64,000 nt of DNA from Rhizobium gallicum bv. gallicum R602sp (lineage in GTDB: Bacteria; Pseudomonadota; Alphaproteobacteria; Rhizobiales; Rhizobiaceae), in the NCBI RefSeq assembly GCF_000816845.1, contig NZ_CP006877.1, positions 2,671,501 to 2,735,500 on the forward strand, given 5' to 3'. The notes below the pieces were generated by a model. That model was given only the letters and a program-made list of their open reading frames with translations, was not told where the DNA came from and did no database searches. This document shows, in pieces, positions 16,384 through 25,717 of this stretch. Position 1 is the first letter of the stretch. Each line of letters opens with the position of its first letter. The position numbers were made by a program, and so were the translations under genes.

Positions 16384-18519
16384 CTACCAATCGAGCTGCT
16401 TGCTCAAAGTGATCTTGAACGTGCGCCCCTTGGCGTAATCGTTAGACGTGTTTTCCCGATAGTATTGATCGAAGAGATTGTTGACGCTGGCCTGGACCTG
16501 CCATCCCTGCATCTCACCGCTCTGCGGTCTCCAGGAGGCGAAGATATCCACGGTCGTCCAATCAGGCGCCGGCACGACGAGATGGTTGGGCGTGGAACCG
16601 GAGGAAGCAGCCGTTCCGCGGACGCTGTTCTGCGCCTCGAAGGCATGCGTTACGCGGGTGCCGTATTCGATGTCACGCTCGGGAAGCCGGCCGCCCAAGG
16701 TGAAGGCGATCTTGTGGGCCGGCACGGTCGGCAGCGGCTTGTTGTAGTTCACCCCATCGCTGCGATCCTGGCCCTGCGTGCCGGTATAGGCAAGCCTGGC
16801 GAAGGCGTAGTCCGATTCGTACGCCCCTTCGACCTCGACGCCATAGATGCGGGCCTTGCCGACATTGTAGAAATAGGAGGACGCGCCCGTGCCCGTCGTA
16901 GCGATGAGATTCTCCAGGTCATTGTAGAAGGCGGTCGTCTTGAAACTGATGTTGTCGCCCGCCTGGAATATGTCATCCCGTGTTGCTGTAAAGCCGACTT
17001 CATAGTTGTTGGACTTTTCCTTCTTGAGGTCCAGGCTTGTTCCCTTGCTCCAGGTGTAGAGCTCATCCAACGTCGGCAGACGTTCCGTGTGGGCAATCGA
17101 TCCAAAAACGCCGAATTCGTCGGTGAGCTTGTAATGCGCGGCAAGCTTGGGCGAGAAAGCCTGATCGTTAACGTCGACGGCATTGCTGAAAGTCGCCGTG
17201 GAATCGCCGGGCTTTCTCCAGACGAAGTCGCCGCGAACGCCGCCGATGATGGTCAGCCGCTCGTCATAGACGAATTCGTTCTGCACGAAGAGTCCGACCT
17301 TGTTGTCCGTGCCCTCGGGATGTGTGGCGATCGCACCGGGCGTCGGGCTGGTCGCAAGCGGCGAATCCGCGGTGCGGTCCTGATGGCTCAGTTGGGTGCC
17401 GTAGGTTAGGTAGTTGACCCAGCTCTCGCCGGAGAACTCGGACGTATTCTGGAGTTTGGCCTGCCATGTCCGGTAGCCGTAATCGGCGTCGATGATGTTC
17501 GAGAAACCGCCGAGAGTTCCATCGCTCTGGTCGACCGAAGTATCAGAGAATGAGAGACTGGCCTTGAGGTCGAGCCACGGATTGTCGCTGACGGGATTTT
17601 CGTAGCTCAGTACCGCGGTATCATCGACTACATGGCGGTCGACAGTACCGAATGCGGCCTGTGTGCCGGTCTGTGCATAGTCCTGGTCGTTCGCATCGCT
17701 GTCCCAATGCTGATAGGACAAGCGCACCGTCTGCTCGTCGCCATCGCCGAAATGGAAGGTCCCTTTGGCAAGTCCTGACCACGACTGGAAGTCGGAGCCC
17801 GACAGGTCGGTGCCGTCTCCCAACTCGAATTGGCTGGACCCACGCTTGTTCAGCATGGCGAGGAATTCGGCGCCTTCGTTGAAGCGGTGCGCGAAAATAG
17901 ACGAGCCGAGGTAGCCGTTGCCATTTGTTTCATAGCTGCTCTTGAGCCTGAGAGCATTGTCATAACCCTCCTGCAGAAAGTCGGAAGCATCCTTGGTGGT
18001 GAAGTTGATGACGCCGCCGAGGGCACCGGCGCCGTAAAGCGTTGAAGAGGCCGGCCCGCGCAGCACCTCCACGGACTTGTAGAGTTCAGGGTCCGAGAAG
18101 AACGATCCCATCCGGTACTGTTCGTAGAATTTCTGGGCTCCGTCCACATTCACCACGATGCGCGAGCCGTCGGCGGAATCCTCGGTGGAGCCGATGCCGC
18201 GGATATTGAACGCCTCGCCGAAGACACGGTCGCTGCCGGCAATGGAGACGCCAGGCACATCCTTGAAGATATCGCCGATCGTTTCAGCCTGGAGGTCATC
18301 GATATCCTTTTGGTCGAGAACGGTAACGGCCTGCGGCGTATCGATGGCGATCTTGCGCTGCCCCGCACCGACGACGATCTTTTTAAGCGGCGTTACGCGA
18401 TCCGTCTTTTGGGAAGCCGCCTCCTCTTCCTGGCTTTGCGAATACGCCGGGAACCCAGCGCCAAAGACGAACAGAGCAGTGCAAGCCAAAAGAATGGCGC
18501 GCGAATTGCGAACAATCAT
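16384..18519 (-). CDS. TonB-dependent heme/hemoglobin receptor
   Basis: A 711-residue outer-membrane receptor. A signal peptide covers about residues 1-27. A TonB-box-like segment follows, then the plug domain (about 45-160: AVTVLDQKDIDDLQAETIGD, DVPGVSIAGSDR, SVEVLRGPASSTLYGAGALGGVINF). The 22-stranded barrel ends in the aromatic SKQLDW. The segment SIAHTERLPTLDELYTW corresponds to the FRAP/NPNL region of heme receptors. It resembles ShmR/HmuR, which take heme across the outer membrane using TonB energy. No hmuTUV or tonB genes are adjacent. A candidate RirA (IRO) box lies 135 bp upstream, fitting iron repression. Confidence 0.9.
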   Translation of the reverse strand: MIVRNSRAILLACTALFVFGAGFPAYSQSQEEEAASQKTDRVTPLKKIVVGAGQRKIAIDTPQAVTVLDQKDIDDLQAETIGDIFKDVPGVSIAGSDRVFGEAFNIRGIGSTEDSADGSRIVVNVDGAQKFYEQYRMGSFFSDPELYKSVEVLRGPASSTLYGAGALGGVINFTTKDASDFLQEGYDNALRLKSSYETNGNGYLGSSIFAHRFNEGAEFLAMLNKRGSSQFELGDGTDLSGSDFQSWSGLAKGTFHFGDGDEQTVRLSYQHWDSDANDQDYAQTGTQAAFGTVDRHVVDDTAVLSYENPVSDNPWLDLKASLSFSDTSVDQSDGTLGGFSNIIDADYGYRTWQAKLQNTSEFSGESWVNYLTYGTQLSHQDRTADSPLATSPTPGAIATHPEGTDNKVGLFVQNEFVYDERLTIIGGVRGDFVWRKPGDSTATFSNAVDVNDQAFSPKLAAHYKLTDEFGVFGSIAHTERLPTLDELYTWSKGTSLDLKKEKSNNYEVGFTATRDDIFQAGDNISFKTTAFYNDLENLIATTGTGASSYFYNVGKARIYGVEVEGAYESDYAFARLAYTGTQGQDRSDGVNYNKPLPTVPAHKIAFTLGGRLPERDIEYGTRVTHAFEAQNSVRGTAASSGSTPNHLVVPAPDWTTVDIFASWRPQSGEMQGWQVQASVNNLFDQYYRENTSNDYAKGRTFKITLSKQLDW

Positions 18520-18653
18520 TAAACCAACCCTCTAGGATGAATAGCTACCGGGCTGGCTGGTCGGTGCGCGTCAGGCGCTCGAGGGGCTGGCTAGGCTTTT
18601 CGGATTTGCGGCGGGACCCAACATTCCGCCTACTTTCTGCCGCATAAAAAACA

Positions 18654-18668
18654 TGAGTTTAGTTGTCA
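18654..18668 (-). promoter_or_regulatory. candidate IRO box (RirA site) upstream of the heme receptor
   Basis: TGA, nine bases, TCA (18654-18656 and 18666-18668) matches the published IRO consensus TGA-N9-TCA of rhizobial iron-responsive promoters. The motif is short and can occur by chance, but it sits in the AT-rich 5' region of a heme receptor gene, the expected place. Confidence 0.45.
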
Positions 18669-18798
18669 ATATTAACGCTCGATTTATCTTGAATTAAACT
18701 ATCAAGTTTTAAGGATGTCCCATGACGTTGCGAAATTGCAACGAAATCCGCCCTCGTGCGTTGCCCCTTTTCCATCGGCAGACATGGACGGTTGAAGC

Positions 18799-19662
18799 TT
18801 GAAGAACATCGCAATTGCAGCGGTCACCGCAACCCTGATTATCCTCACTGGCGCAAGCCTCCCAGACAAAGGTCCCATCCCGCACAAAAAGCCGCAGATT
18901 GCCGGCGAAGCCGAAACACCAGCAGAAACGGCGCCAACCCCCGAACCGAGGCCATCAACCGTTAACGATGCACAGAGCACGCCCGCCCCTCAAAACGAGA
19001 CGCCTTCGGAGGCGGCAAAGCCGCAGGACAAGAAGCCGGAGAAGTTCGGCCCGCCGGCGCCCGGCACGTTGGAAGCTCAGAACCTGACCATCGAAGCGGA
19101 AAGCGACGCCGATCACTCGGAATGCGTGAGGCAATTGCAGGCGCTTGGCGCCGTCTTCAAGGATATACCGCGCATCGATGACGGCCACGGCTGTGGCATC
19201 GACAAGCCGATCCGTCTTGTGGAGGCGCTTCCCGGCATCAAGGTGGAGCCGGAAGCGACGTTGCGCTGTCCGGCGGCTCTGGCGCTTGGCCGCTGGATGA
19301 AGGAGAGCGTCGTTCCAGCCGCTACCGCCGGCGCGAAGGAACAGGGCCGGATCACGGCGGTCAATCAGGCTTCGTCATACCTGTGTCGCCTGCGTAACGG
19401 CGCGGCGACAGGAAAGATTTCCGAACATGCCCGCGGCAACGCCATCGATATCGCAAGCTTCAGTTTCGAAAAGGGCGAAGACATTGCGGTGAAGCCGCGC
19501 CGGGAAGATCCCACCCTCACCGGCGCCTTCCAGCGCACAGTCAGCGCCTCCGGCTGCCTCTATTTTTCCACCGTGCTCGACCCCGAAAGCGATAGCGCGC
19601 ATGAGACGCATTTCCACATGGACGTGCTGCAGCGCAAGGGAGGATTTCGTTATTGCCACTAA
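18799..19662 (+). CDS. extensin-like family protein
   Basis: A 287-residue exported protein. The N-terminus has a signal peptide or anchor (MKNIAIAAVTATLIILTGASLP). Residues 25-95 are Pro/Glu/Lys-rich and disordered. The extensin-like C-terminal domain fills about 100-287 (SECVRQLQALGAVFKDIPRI, GCGIDKPIRLVEA, LRCPAALALGRWMKE, SEHARGNAIDIASF, HFHMDVL). The HARGNAIDI and final HFHMD motifs resemble metal-dependent peptidoglycan peptidases of the VanY/MepA type, so a cell-wall role is plausible. The start is TTG 18799; the ribosome site is weak. Confidence 0.85.
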   Translation: MKNIAIAAVTATLIILTGASLPDKGPIPHKKPQIAGEAETPAETAPTPEPRPSTVNDAQSTPAPQNETPSEAAKPQDKKPEKFGPPAPGTLEAQNLTIEAESDADHSECVRQLQALGAVFKDIPRIDDGHGCGIDKPIRLVEALPGIKVEPEATLRCPAALALGRWMKESVVPAATAGAKEQGRITAVNQASSYLCRLRNGAATGKISEHARGNAIDIASFSFEKGEDIAVKPRREDPTLTGAFQRTVSASGCLYFSTVLDPESDSAHETHFHMDVLQRKGGFRYCH

Positions 19663-19716
19663 CGAGCGTCGCTAGTGCTCCAATATCTGGAGCTGGTTGC
19701 CGAGCCGATCGCCGCT

Positions 19717-19974
19717 TCAGTTGTCCGCACGTCGCGTGCACACATACGGCTTCTTGACGCATGCAATCCTTGGCGTCGAGCATTCGGCCTTGCCGTCGAC
19801 CATGGCGCAGATCGAGCACTGGTCGCTGAACTCCAGGCAGCCAGGGGTGTTCTTGATGAAATCCGCCATGCTCTGCTCCTCGGCAGACGGCGCATCGGCG
19901 GCCATTGGACCATTCGCTGCAGACAGCGAAAGGACCGCCACTGCGGTGAGAACAAAGCTTCGCAGAAAACTCAA
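19717..19974 (-). CDS. small secreted cysteine-containing protein
   Basis: An 85-residue protein with a clear signal peptide ([28 protein letters not shown], cleavage near 26). The mature part of about 60 residues has six Cys ([38 protein letters not shown]), which could form three disulfides in the periplasm. It starts with TTG that overlaps the fhs stop (TTGA), so it is translationally coupled to fhs. I recognise no family and see no functional link to folate metabolism. Confidence 0.7.
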   Translation of the reverse strand: MSFLRSFVLTAVAVLSLSAANGPMAADAPSAEEQSMADFIKNTPGCLEFSDQCSICAMVDGKAECSTPRIACVKKPYVCTRRADN

Positions 19975-21647
19975 AACAACCCCTCGATATAACCCTGCTC
20001 ATTCAGGAATATCCGCTCGGCGGATGGCGATCTCGGTAACCCCGGCATTGTCATGATTTCGCCTGTGATGACGACGACGAACCCGGCGCCTGCCGAAAGC
20101 CGAACTTCGCGCACCGGCACGATATGGCCCTCGGGCGCACCGCGAAGGTTCGGATCTGTCGAAAAGGAATACTGCGTCTTCGCCATGCAGACAGGCAGGT
20201 TGCCGTAGCCTTGCTCCTCCCAGACGATGAGCTGATCGCGAACCGCCTTGTCCGCCGTCACCTCGCCGGCGTGATAGATCTTCGAAGCAACGATTTCGAT
20301 CTTTTCGAACAGCGGCACGCTGTCGGCATAAAGCGGCTCGAATCTCGCCTGGCCGGATTCCGCCAGTTCCACTACTTTGTAGGCGAGATCCTCGATGCCA
20401 GCCGAGCCTTCCGCCCAGTGGCGGCAGAGGATCGCTTCGGCGCCGTGGCGAGCAACGTATTCCTGGACGGCGGCGATTTCCTTATCCGTGTCCGAAACGA
20501 AATGGTTGATCGCGACCACCACCGGAACGCCGAATTTCCGCACATTCGCGAGATGCCGCCCGAGGTTCGAACAACCCTTGACGAGTGCCATGACGTTTTC
20601 TGCTGCCAGATCCTCCTTCTTCACGCCGCCGTTCATCTTCAGCGCGCGCACCGTGGCAACGATCACCGCCGCATCGGGCTTCAGCCCAGCCTTGCGGCAC
20701 TTGATGTCGAAGAATTTCTCTGCGCCAAGATCGGCCCCGAACCCCGCCTCGGTCACGACATAATCGCCGAGCTTCAGCGCCGTCTTCGTCGCAATCACCG
20801 AGTTGCAGCCATGGGCGATATTCGCGAACGGTCCGCCGTGGACGAAAGCCGGATTGTTCTCCAGCGTCTGGACAAGGTTTGGTTGCATCGCGTCTTTCAG
20901 GAGCACCGCCATTGCACCGTCCGCCTTCATATCGCGTGCATAGACTGGCGTCTTGTCGCGTCGATAGCCGATGATGACGTTGCCGAGGCGGGCTTCCAGA
21001 TCCTTGAGGTCCGTCGCCAGGCAGAGGATCGCCATGACTTCCGAAGCGACGGTGATGTCGAAGCCGTTCTGGCGCGGAAAACCGTTGGCAACGCCGCCAA
21101 GCGAAGACACCATTTCGCGCAGCGCCCGGTCGTTCATGTCCATCACGCGGCGCCAGGTCACGCGGCGCAGGTCGATGTCCAGCTCGTTTCCCCAGTAGAT
21201 ATGGTTGTCGATCATCGCGGCGAGCAGGTTGTGCGCGGCGGTGACCGCATGGAAATCGCCGGTGAAATGCAGGTTGATGTCTTCCATTGGGATGACCTGC
21301 GCATAGCCGCCGCCGGCAGCACCACCCTTGACGCCGAAGCATGGCCCGAGTGACGCTTCGCGGATGCAGACTATGGCTTTCTTGCCGATCCGGTTGAGGC
21401 CGTCGCCGAGGCCGACGGTGGTCGTCGTCTTGCCCTCGCCCGCCGGTGTCGGGTTGATGGCGGTGACAAGAATCAGCCTGCCGTCCTTCTTCCCCGCCTG
21501 CGCGGCGATGAACTCCGCGCGGACCTTGGCTTTGTCGTGACCATAAGGCGCGAGATATTCTGCCGGGATGCCGAGCGTCGCGCCGATCTCGAAAATAGGC
21601 TTCTTCTTTGCCGCACGCGCAATTTCGATGTCGGATTTGATGGCCAC
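19971..21647 (-). CDS. fhs: formate-tetrahydrofolate ligase
   Basis: A 558-residue 10-formyl-tetrahydrofolate synthetase, which uses ATP to join formate to tetrahydrofolate in one-carbon metabolism. The ATP-binding P-loop [19 protein letters not shown] lies at about residues 65-85; [29 protein letters not shown] and [22 protein letters not shown] are typical family blocks. The start is GTG 21647 with GGGGAGA upstream. The stop overlaps the start of the small secreted Cys protein. Confidence 0.97.
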   Translation of the reverse strand: MAIKSDIEIARAAKKKPIFEIGATLGIPAEYLAPYGHDKAKVRAEFIAAQAGKKDGRLILVTAINPTPAGEGKTTTTVGLGDGLNRIGKKAIVCIREASLGPCFGVKGGAAGGGYAQVIPMEDINLHFTGDFHAVTAAHNLLAAMIDNHIYWGNELDIDLRRVTWRRVMDMNDRALREMVSSLGGVANGFPRQNGFDITVASEVMAILCLATDLKDLEARLGNVIIGYRRDKTPVYARDMKADGAMAVLLKDAMQPNLVQTLENNPAFVHGGPFANIAHGCNSVIATKTALKLGDYVVTEAGFGADLGAEKFFDIKCRKAGLKPDAAVIVATVRALKMNGGVKKEDLAAENVMALVKGCSNLGRHLANVRKFGVPVVVAINHFVSDTDKEIAAVQEYVARHGAEAILCRHWAEGSAGIEDLAYKVVELAESGQARFEPLYADSVPLFEKIEIVASKIYHAGEVTADKAVRDQLIVWEEQGYGNLPVCMAKTQYSFSTDPNLRGAPEGHIVPVREVRLSAGAGFVVVITGEIMTMPGLPRSPSAERIFLNEQGYIEGLF

Positions 21648-21815
21648 GCTGGTCTCCCCGGGAGCTTATGCTTCTGCCCCGGAACATGCCGCGATCCCCG
21701 CGCCGGAAACAAGACCCCGGACGCCGCTTTTTCACTGCCTCCACCACAATCGCAAGTCCTTCATGGACGCTACTTTAGAGAGCGATTCTTCTTGAAGTTT
21801 ACATTAAAGTTGCGG

Positions 21816-21974
21816 ATGCTTCCCAAAGGCAAAACGGGCAAGGGTCGTGAGTCTCGTCATCTGCTGCGATGGCACCTGGAACACACCGAATGCGACGGAA
21901 AAGGCATTCCGGGCCCAAACAACACTTATGCAGCAATAGAAGAAGCAAGGTCGGCCGGACTGCTACCTGCATAA
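21816..21974 (+). CDS. small hypothetical protein (52 residues)
   Basis: A short frame, MLPKGKTGKGRESRH at the start and NNTYAAIEEARSAGLLPA at the end, not previously recognisable to me. Support: the ending is a plausible helix, and a perfect rho-independent terminator begins 11 bp after the stop, so a transcript ends here. No strong ribosome site is seen (GCGG before the ATG). An AT-rich stretch upstream (TTGAAGTTTACATTAAAG) could be a promoter. It may be a small protein or part of a small RNA. Confidence 0.4.
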   Translation: MLPKGKTGKGRESRHLLRWHLEHTECDGKGIPGPNNTYAAIEEARSAGLLPA

Positions 21975-21984
21975 TATTAAATAC

Positions 21985-22016
21985 AACCACAGAGCGTGGC
22001 GCTGTGGTTAATTTTT
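21985..22016 (+). terminator. rho-independent terminator
   Basis: AACCACAG (21985-21992) and CTGTGGTT (22002-22009) form a perfect 8-bp stem around a 9-base loop, followed by AATTTTT. It lies just after the 52-residue frame and before the LuxR gene, which is on the same strand. Confidence 0.85.
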
Positions 22017-22119
22017 AACAGTATGATTTAATCCGCGTATCCCAAGTCAATTAGGGCTAGCGTGACCGCCAATAAGCGTATTTGATAGCTTAAACATGAA
22101 AGGCAAGGCGGGGCGCATT

Positions 22120-22845
22120 ATGTCTTACATGACTACCTCCGAAAGGCAGTCACTTTTATCGGCAGAATTGGCATCGGCGCGAACGCGCGCTCTTTTTGTC
22201 CAGGCCTTGCACAGGATTGCAGATGCTTTCGGGTTTGCCCATTATACGCTGATGAATAAGCCGTCCGCGCAAGACCTTTTCCTCAAACCGCTAGTAATCG
22301 AAACCTCGCTGACGGGCACGTATCTCAGAGAATTCGACCGCGCTCATACATTGCGCGCTTTTCCTTTTTCGACAGTGCTCGGAGAAACCGTCGCCCCGCA
22401 AAAATGGAATCTCTCTGACCCCCCAACCTCTGAGATGTTTCGTTGCGAACTTCGCAGCCTGATGCTCCAGCACAAAATGCCGGTCAGCGTCATCTTGCCC
22501 GTCAATGGGGCAGACGGCAAACGGCTGGTTTTCTGGTTCGCAGGCGACCGCGCACCGCTCAGCCAGAGCGAGATGAACGAACTCGCGGTGATGGTGCTTC
22601 ACGCCTTCGACGCCTACAGCGCGGTCAAGCGCAACGAAGACAGCACCTATCACGCGCTTTCCGCCCGCGAGCTCGAAGTCGTTCGCTGGACCGCCCAGGG
22701 CAAGACATCCGTGGAAATCGGCCAGATCCTCGCCCTCTCCGATCATACCGTGAACGCCTACATGACGAACGCCATCAAAAAACTTGATTGTGTGAACCGC
22801 ACACAGTTGGTTGCAAAGGCTATCCGATTGAAGCTCATATCCTGA
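22120..22845 (+). CDS. LuxR-type regulator with autoinducer-binding-like domain
   Basis: A 241-residue protein. Residues about 10-160 resemble the autoinducer-binding domain of LuxR/TraR proteins (ALHRIADAFGFAHYTLMNKP, LSDPPTSEMFRCELRSLMLQHKMPVSVILPV, LSQSEMNELAVMVLHAF). The C-terminal part is a GerE helix-turn-helix (LSARELEVVRWTAQGKTSVEIGQIL, then HTVNAYMTNAIKKL). No luxI synthase is present, so it is an orphan (solo) LuxR, or a VisN/VisR-like regulator that does not bind homoserine lactone. The ATG at 22120 is preferred for GGCGGGG upstream; 22096 is an in-frame alternative. Confidence 0.85.
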   Translation: MSYMTTSERQSLLSAELASARTRALFVQALHRIADAFGFAHYTLMNKPSAQDLFLKPLVIETSLTGTYLREFDRAHTLRAFPFSTVLGETVAPQKWNLSDPPTSEMFRCELRSLMLQHKMPVSVILPVNGADGKRLVFWFAGDRAPLSQSEMNELAVMVLHAFDAYSAVKRNEDSTYHALSARELEVVRWTAQGKTSVEIGQILALSDHTVNAYMTNAIKKLDCVNRTQLVAKAIRLKLIS

Positions 22846-22946
22846 GAAACGATAAGAGAATCAGCGCCGAAACCTCACATAGGGGGAGCGCGCCTCTTCG
22901 ATTCGAGCAGCCGGAACTCCACAAGTAAGAGCGGTCGGGCGACCAT

Positions 22947-23322
22947 ATGGGCATCAGCGATACTGAAAGCGTTCGGCTTGTTTGCGCCCCCCGGCCCTTC
23001 GGTTACTGGGGCATGGACATCGAGACAGGACATTTCTCTGGCACTGAAGACGTCAATGCCATCTTCGACTGCCAGACACGCCCGGTGCTGAGAAATCTTG
23101 TCGACTTGCTTTCACGGCTCCGAAGAGGACCGCATCCTGATCGCGCAGACCTTCGAGCACGAGAGCCTGCACAAGGTTGGATTTTCACTATGCTACAGGG
23201 TCGATCACCGCGCGGCGGCTACAAGATGGCGAGATTGATCAGGCGAAATCGTCGGCGTCACCTACGAATTCGTCGAACCGCTTCGCATTGCGCAGATCGA
23301 AGACAATTCGCCTCGGCCCTGA
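22947..23322 (+). pseudogene. decayed PAS-domain protein
   Basis: The first frame (ATG 22947) encodes a PAS-like start, RPFGYWGMDIETGHFSGTED, but leaves register near 23110. The family sequence continues in a second frame (GSEEDRILIAQTFEHESL, then VGFSLCYRV), returns to the first frame for GGYKMARLI, and resumes in the second for GEIVGVTYEFVEPLRIAQIED before a stop at 23320. At least three frameshifts are needed, so this is a real pseudogene rather than one sequencing slip. The intact gene would be a small sensory PAS protein of about 125 residues beside the LuxR regulator. It is convergent with the DUF2333 gene, 3 bp apart. Confidence 0.75.
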
Positions 23323-23325
23323 CGA

Positions 23326-24453
23326 TCAGCGGTCGAGGACGGAACGCATCTCCACGAGGTTAGACCGGACCCTTAGGATGTAGAAGCCCATTGTCGCCAG
23401 ATGGCTCGGCATGATCCAGCCGTCCTCGCGGCCATTAGAAATGATCGCCGGCTGGATGCGCAGGGCCGCTTGAAACTGCTTTGTCGTGCCACTCCAGATC
23501 GCGCCAAGATTACGCTCGGCCACGACCTGCGAAAAATCCGACTGTGCTGCCGAAAGGATGGCGTAGTAGGCATAGAGCTGCCCGTAGGCGAACCAGAAAC
23601 GGTCATCAGCACGCGTGTCGAACCAGCCGCGATTGTGATTTTCCGAGCGCTCCGCCAGCATGTCGGACGTGCCGCCGAGATCGTTCGCAATGCGGTCGAT
23701 GAACTGGATGAGGTTGTCGGCACGGCCGTCAAAAACAGCGTTGCAGCTGGCAAGGTCGGCATTGAACTTGCGCAGGCTGCCGATGGCCGAACGATAGTAG
23801 CTCGGCGTCGGCGTCTTCGGCCCGAACGGATTGAGCCCGAAATACCAACTGTATTCGTCGAATTGCAGATTGCCGCGGGCGTTTTGAAGATCGTTGTTGA
23901 TGCCGGAGGTGCCGCGCACGCGCCCCAGCGTATCGACAAGCTCGGCCGATGTCCGCCTCGCCGCCTGATTGACTCCGCGCTGGAAGGACGCCTTGTTGTC
24001 GAGGAACGGCGTATGATCCCAGTCGATGCCGAAAAGTCCGAGCCGGTAGAGCAGCATGGACGATATCCATGCGTTCTGGTTGACGTTGAAGTCGGTCAGA
24101 TCGGCAGCGACATCGACGATTGCAGAACGCTGGCAGGTCTTGGCCCCAGGTGCTGCACCGCCGGCAACCGGCAGTTCCTGGCCGGCCGGAACCTTGCGCT
24201 CCGAAAGACGGTACTGGTCGACGAAGGACGGATTGAAATTAGACCAGACCTGCGTCTGCCAGAAGAAGTACGCGTAAAGGACGGCAAGCAGCGCCGCGAG
24301 CGCAATGATGGGAATTCGGATCATCCACGTCCGGCGCTGGTACCAGCCATGAGCGGCAAGGAAGGGCCAGAACGCCCAGGCGGCAAGAAGGCTGACCCAG
24401 CGGGTAATCGTGCGGCCGATCAGCCTGAAGAAACCGGCGATCCGGTCGAGCAT
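23326..24453 (-). CDS. DUF2333 family membrane protein
   Basis: A 375-residue protein with one N-terminal membrane helix at about residues 47-70 (IRIPIIALAALLAVLYAYFFW), preceded by a basic cytoplasmic segment. A large periplasmic domain follows (FDEYSWYFGLNPFGPKTPTPSYYRSA; NRGWFDTRADDRFWFAYGQLYAYYAIL). This is the DUF2333 layout; no biochemical role is established. The ATG at 24453 has AGGAGAAGGGC directly upstream. It may be co-oriented with the coiled-coil gene upstream, but a 140-bp gap lies between. Confidence 0.88.
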   Translation of the reverse strand: MLDRIAGFFRLIGRTITRWVSLLAAWAFWPFLAAHGWYQRRTWMIRIPIIALAALLAVLYAYFFWQTQVWSNFNPSFVDQYRLSERKVPAGQELPVAGGAAPGAKTCQRSAIVDVAADLTDFNVNQNAWISSMLLYRLGLFGIDWDHTPFLDNKASFQRGVNQAARRTSAELVDTLGRVRGTSGINNDLQNARGNLQFDEYSWYFGLNPFGPKTPTPSYYRSAIGSLRKFNADLASCNAVFDGRADNLIQFIDRIANDLGGTSDMLAERSENHNRGWFDTRADDRFWFAYGQLYAYYAILSAAQSDFSQVVAERNLGAIWSGTTKQFQAALRIQPAIISNGREDGWIMPSHLATMGFYILRVRSNLVEMRSVLDR

Positions 24454-24594
24454 GCCCTTCTCCTAGCAGAACGTCAGAAATTTCTGCTTTCACATATGTG
24501 TTTGCTCGATCGAGCACAACATGAAGGAGAGATTTTTAACGGATCGCGCAGGCGAGAAAGAGCAAGGATCGCGATTATCGCCTTTAAGACGTCA

Positions 24595-25665
24595 TCAAGA
24601 GCGCAGGAAGCGCAGTCTGAACCTCGATGGCTTTTGCGTCAGGTCGATGATCGGGGCATCGGCCGCGTCGTGGCTTTCGGCAAAAGCTGCGAACTTCCGG
24701 GCAAAGGCCGCATCTGCTGCCGCCTTGCGCGGTCCGATCTCCTGCGGAACAAGCATGCCTTTTTCGAAGAGCGAGATCGGCCCGGCGATATGCGGAAACA
24801 GCTCTTGCGTTATCTTCCGTTTCGAACCCGGCGCGTCGGCATCCACCTGCGCCTGATAGATGATCAGCCGCTCTTCCGTATCGATCGAAAGCTTGCGGGC
24901 CAAGGCGTTGCAAAGACCGATCTGGCTGTTCAACCCGTCGACAAGCGCCTGGAACATTATAATGAAGCGTTCGCGGCGCTGGCTTTCGTGACGCATCGTC
25001 TGCTCTTCTTCGGCGATCTTTTCGGCCTGCGCCTTGAGCGCGCGCCGCTCCTCCTCCATTCGCTCCCATTCGGTCTTGCCGCCGTAAAGGCCGATGCGCC
25101 CCTGTGTCGTCAGTGCCTTTGCGTTCAGCTCCTTCATGCGCAGCCGTGCAATATCGATGGCATCCACAAGGCGCCGGCGCTGTTCGACAATCGTGACAAC
25201 GCCGCGCTCAGCCGCCTTGTGGCAGGCAAGCGCGAATTCGCGGTGGCTGCCGACCAATCCGGCAACAGTGTTCGATTTCGACAGCAGGTCGAGCAGCCGC
25301 TCGATCACGGGGGCCGCGCGCACGCGCTGACTGTGGAGGTGCCACATGCGTTGCCTCGAAAACCAGCCGGTCAGCTTCTCGCGCGCGGTCAGGCCGCGGA
25401 AGCCATCCAGATCCGCCGAAACCTCCGCCGTCAGGCGGTCGAGGCCGGCTACCATTTCGCCAAGCAGCCCATCGAACTCCAGGCGCGCTGTGGCAAAAGC
25501 CTGGAACCGGTCGCGCTGCGCCAGAAACGCCTCGTCGTCAGATTGCGCTGCGTTGCGCGCAAAGTCCTCGATGAAGGCAGCGCACGCGGCTGCGTCGGCG
25601 CGAATGGTTGAGACAAGCGCATCGGCTGCTTCAAATAGACTGTCGAACGAGGGAGCTTTGCGCAC
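24595..25665 (-). CDS. uncharacterised helical/coiled-coil protein
   Basis: A 356-residue, mostly alpha-helical, charged protein with no membrane segment or signal peptide. Heptad-like stretches occur at about residues 200-250 (KTEWERMEEERRALKAQAEKIAEEEQTMRHESQRRERF). The C-terminal third contains PGSKRKITQELFPHIAGPISLFEKGMLV and a basic tail SRFRLRFLRS. I do not recognise a family. The start is GTG 25665 with CTGGAGAAG upstream. It lies between DUF2333 and thymidine kinase on the same strand. Confidence 0.75.
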   Translation of the reverse strand: MRKAPSFDSLFEAADALVSTIRADAAACAAFIEDFARNAAQSDDEAFLAQRDRFQAFATARLEFDGLLGEMVAGLDRLTAEVSADLDGFRGLTAREKLTGWFSRQRMWHLHSQRVRAAPVIERLLDLLSKSNTVAGLVGSHREFALACHKAAERGVVTIVEQRRRLVDAIDIARLRMKELNAKALTTQGRIGLYGGKTEWERMEEERRALKAQAEKIAEEEQTMRHESQRRERFIIMFQALVDGLNSQIGLCNALARKLSIDTEERLIIYQAQVDADAPGSKRKITQELFPHIAGPISLFEKGMLVPQEIGPRKAAADAAFARKFAAFAESHDAADAPIIDLTQKPSRFRLRFLRS

Positions 25666-25717
25666 CGGCTTCTCCAGAGAATCTCCGAGCCTAACCTAGC
25701 CGCTCGGGGGCCGAAGC

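Noticed and set aside
23401..25611. 736-residue open frame on the plus strand
   Set aside because: Antisense to DUF2333 and the coiled-coil gene; Arg/His/Gln-rich nonsense typical of a shadow frame.
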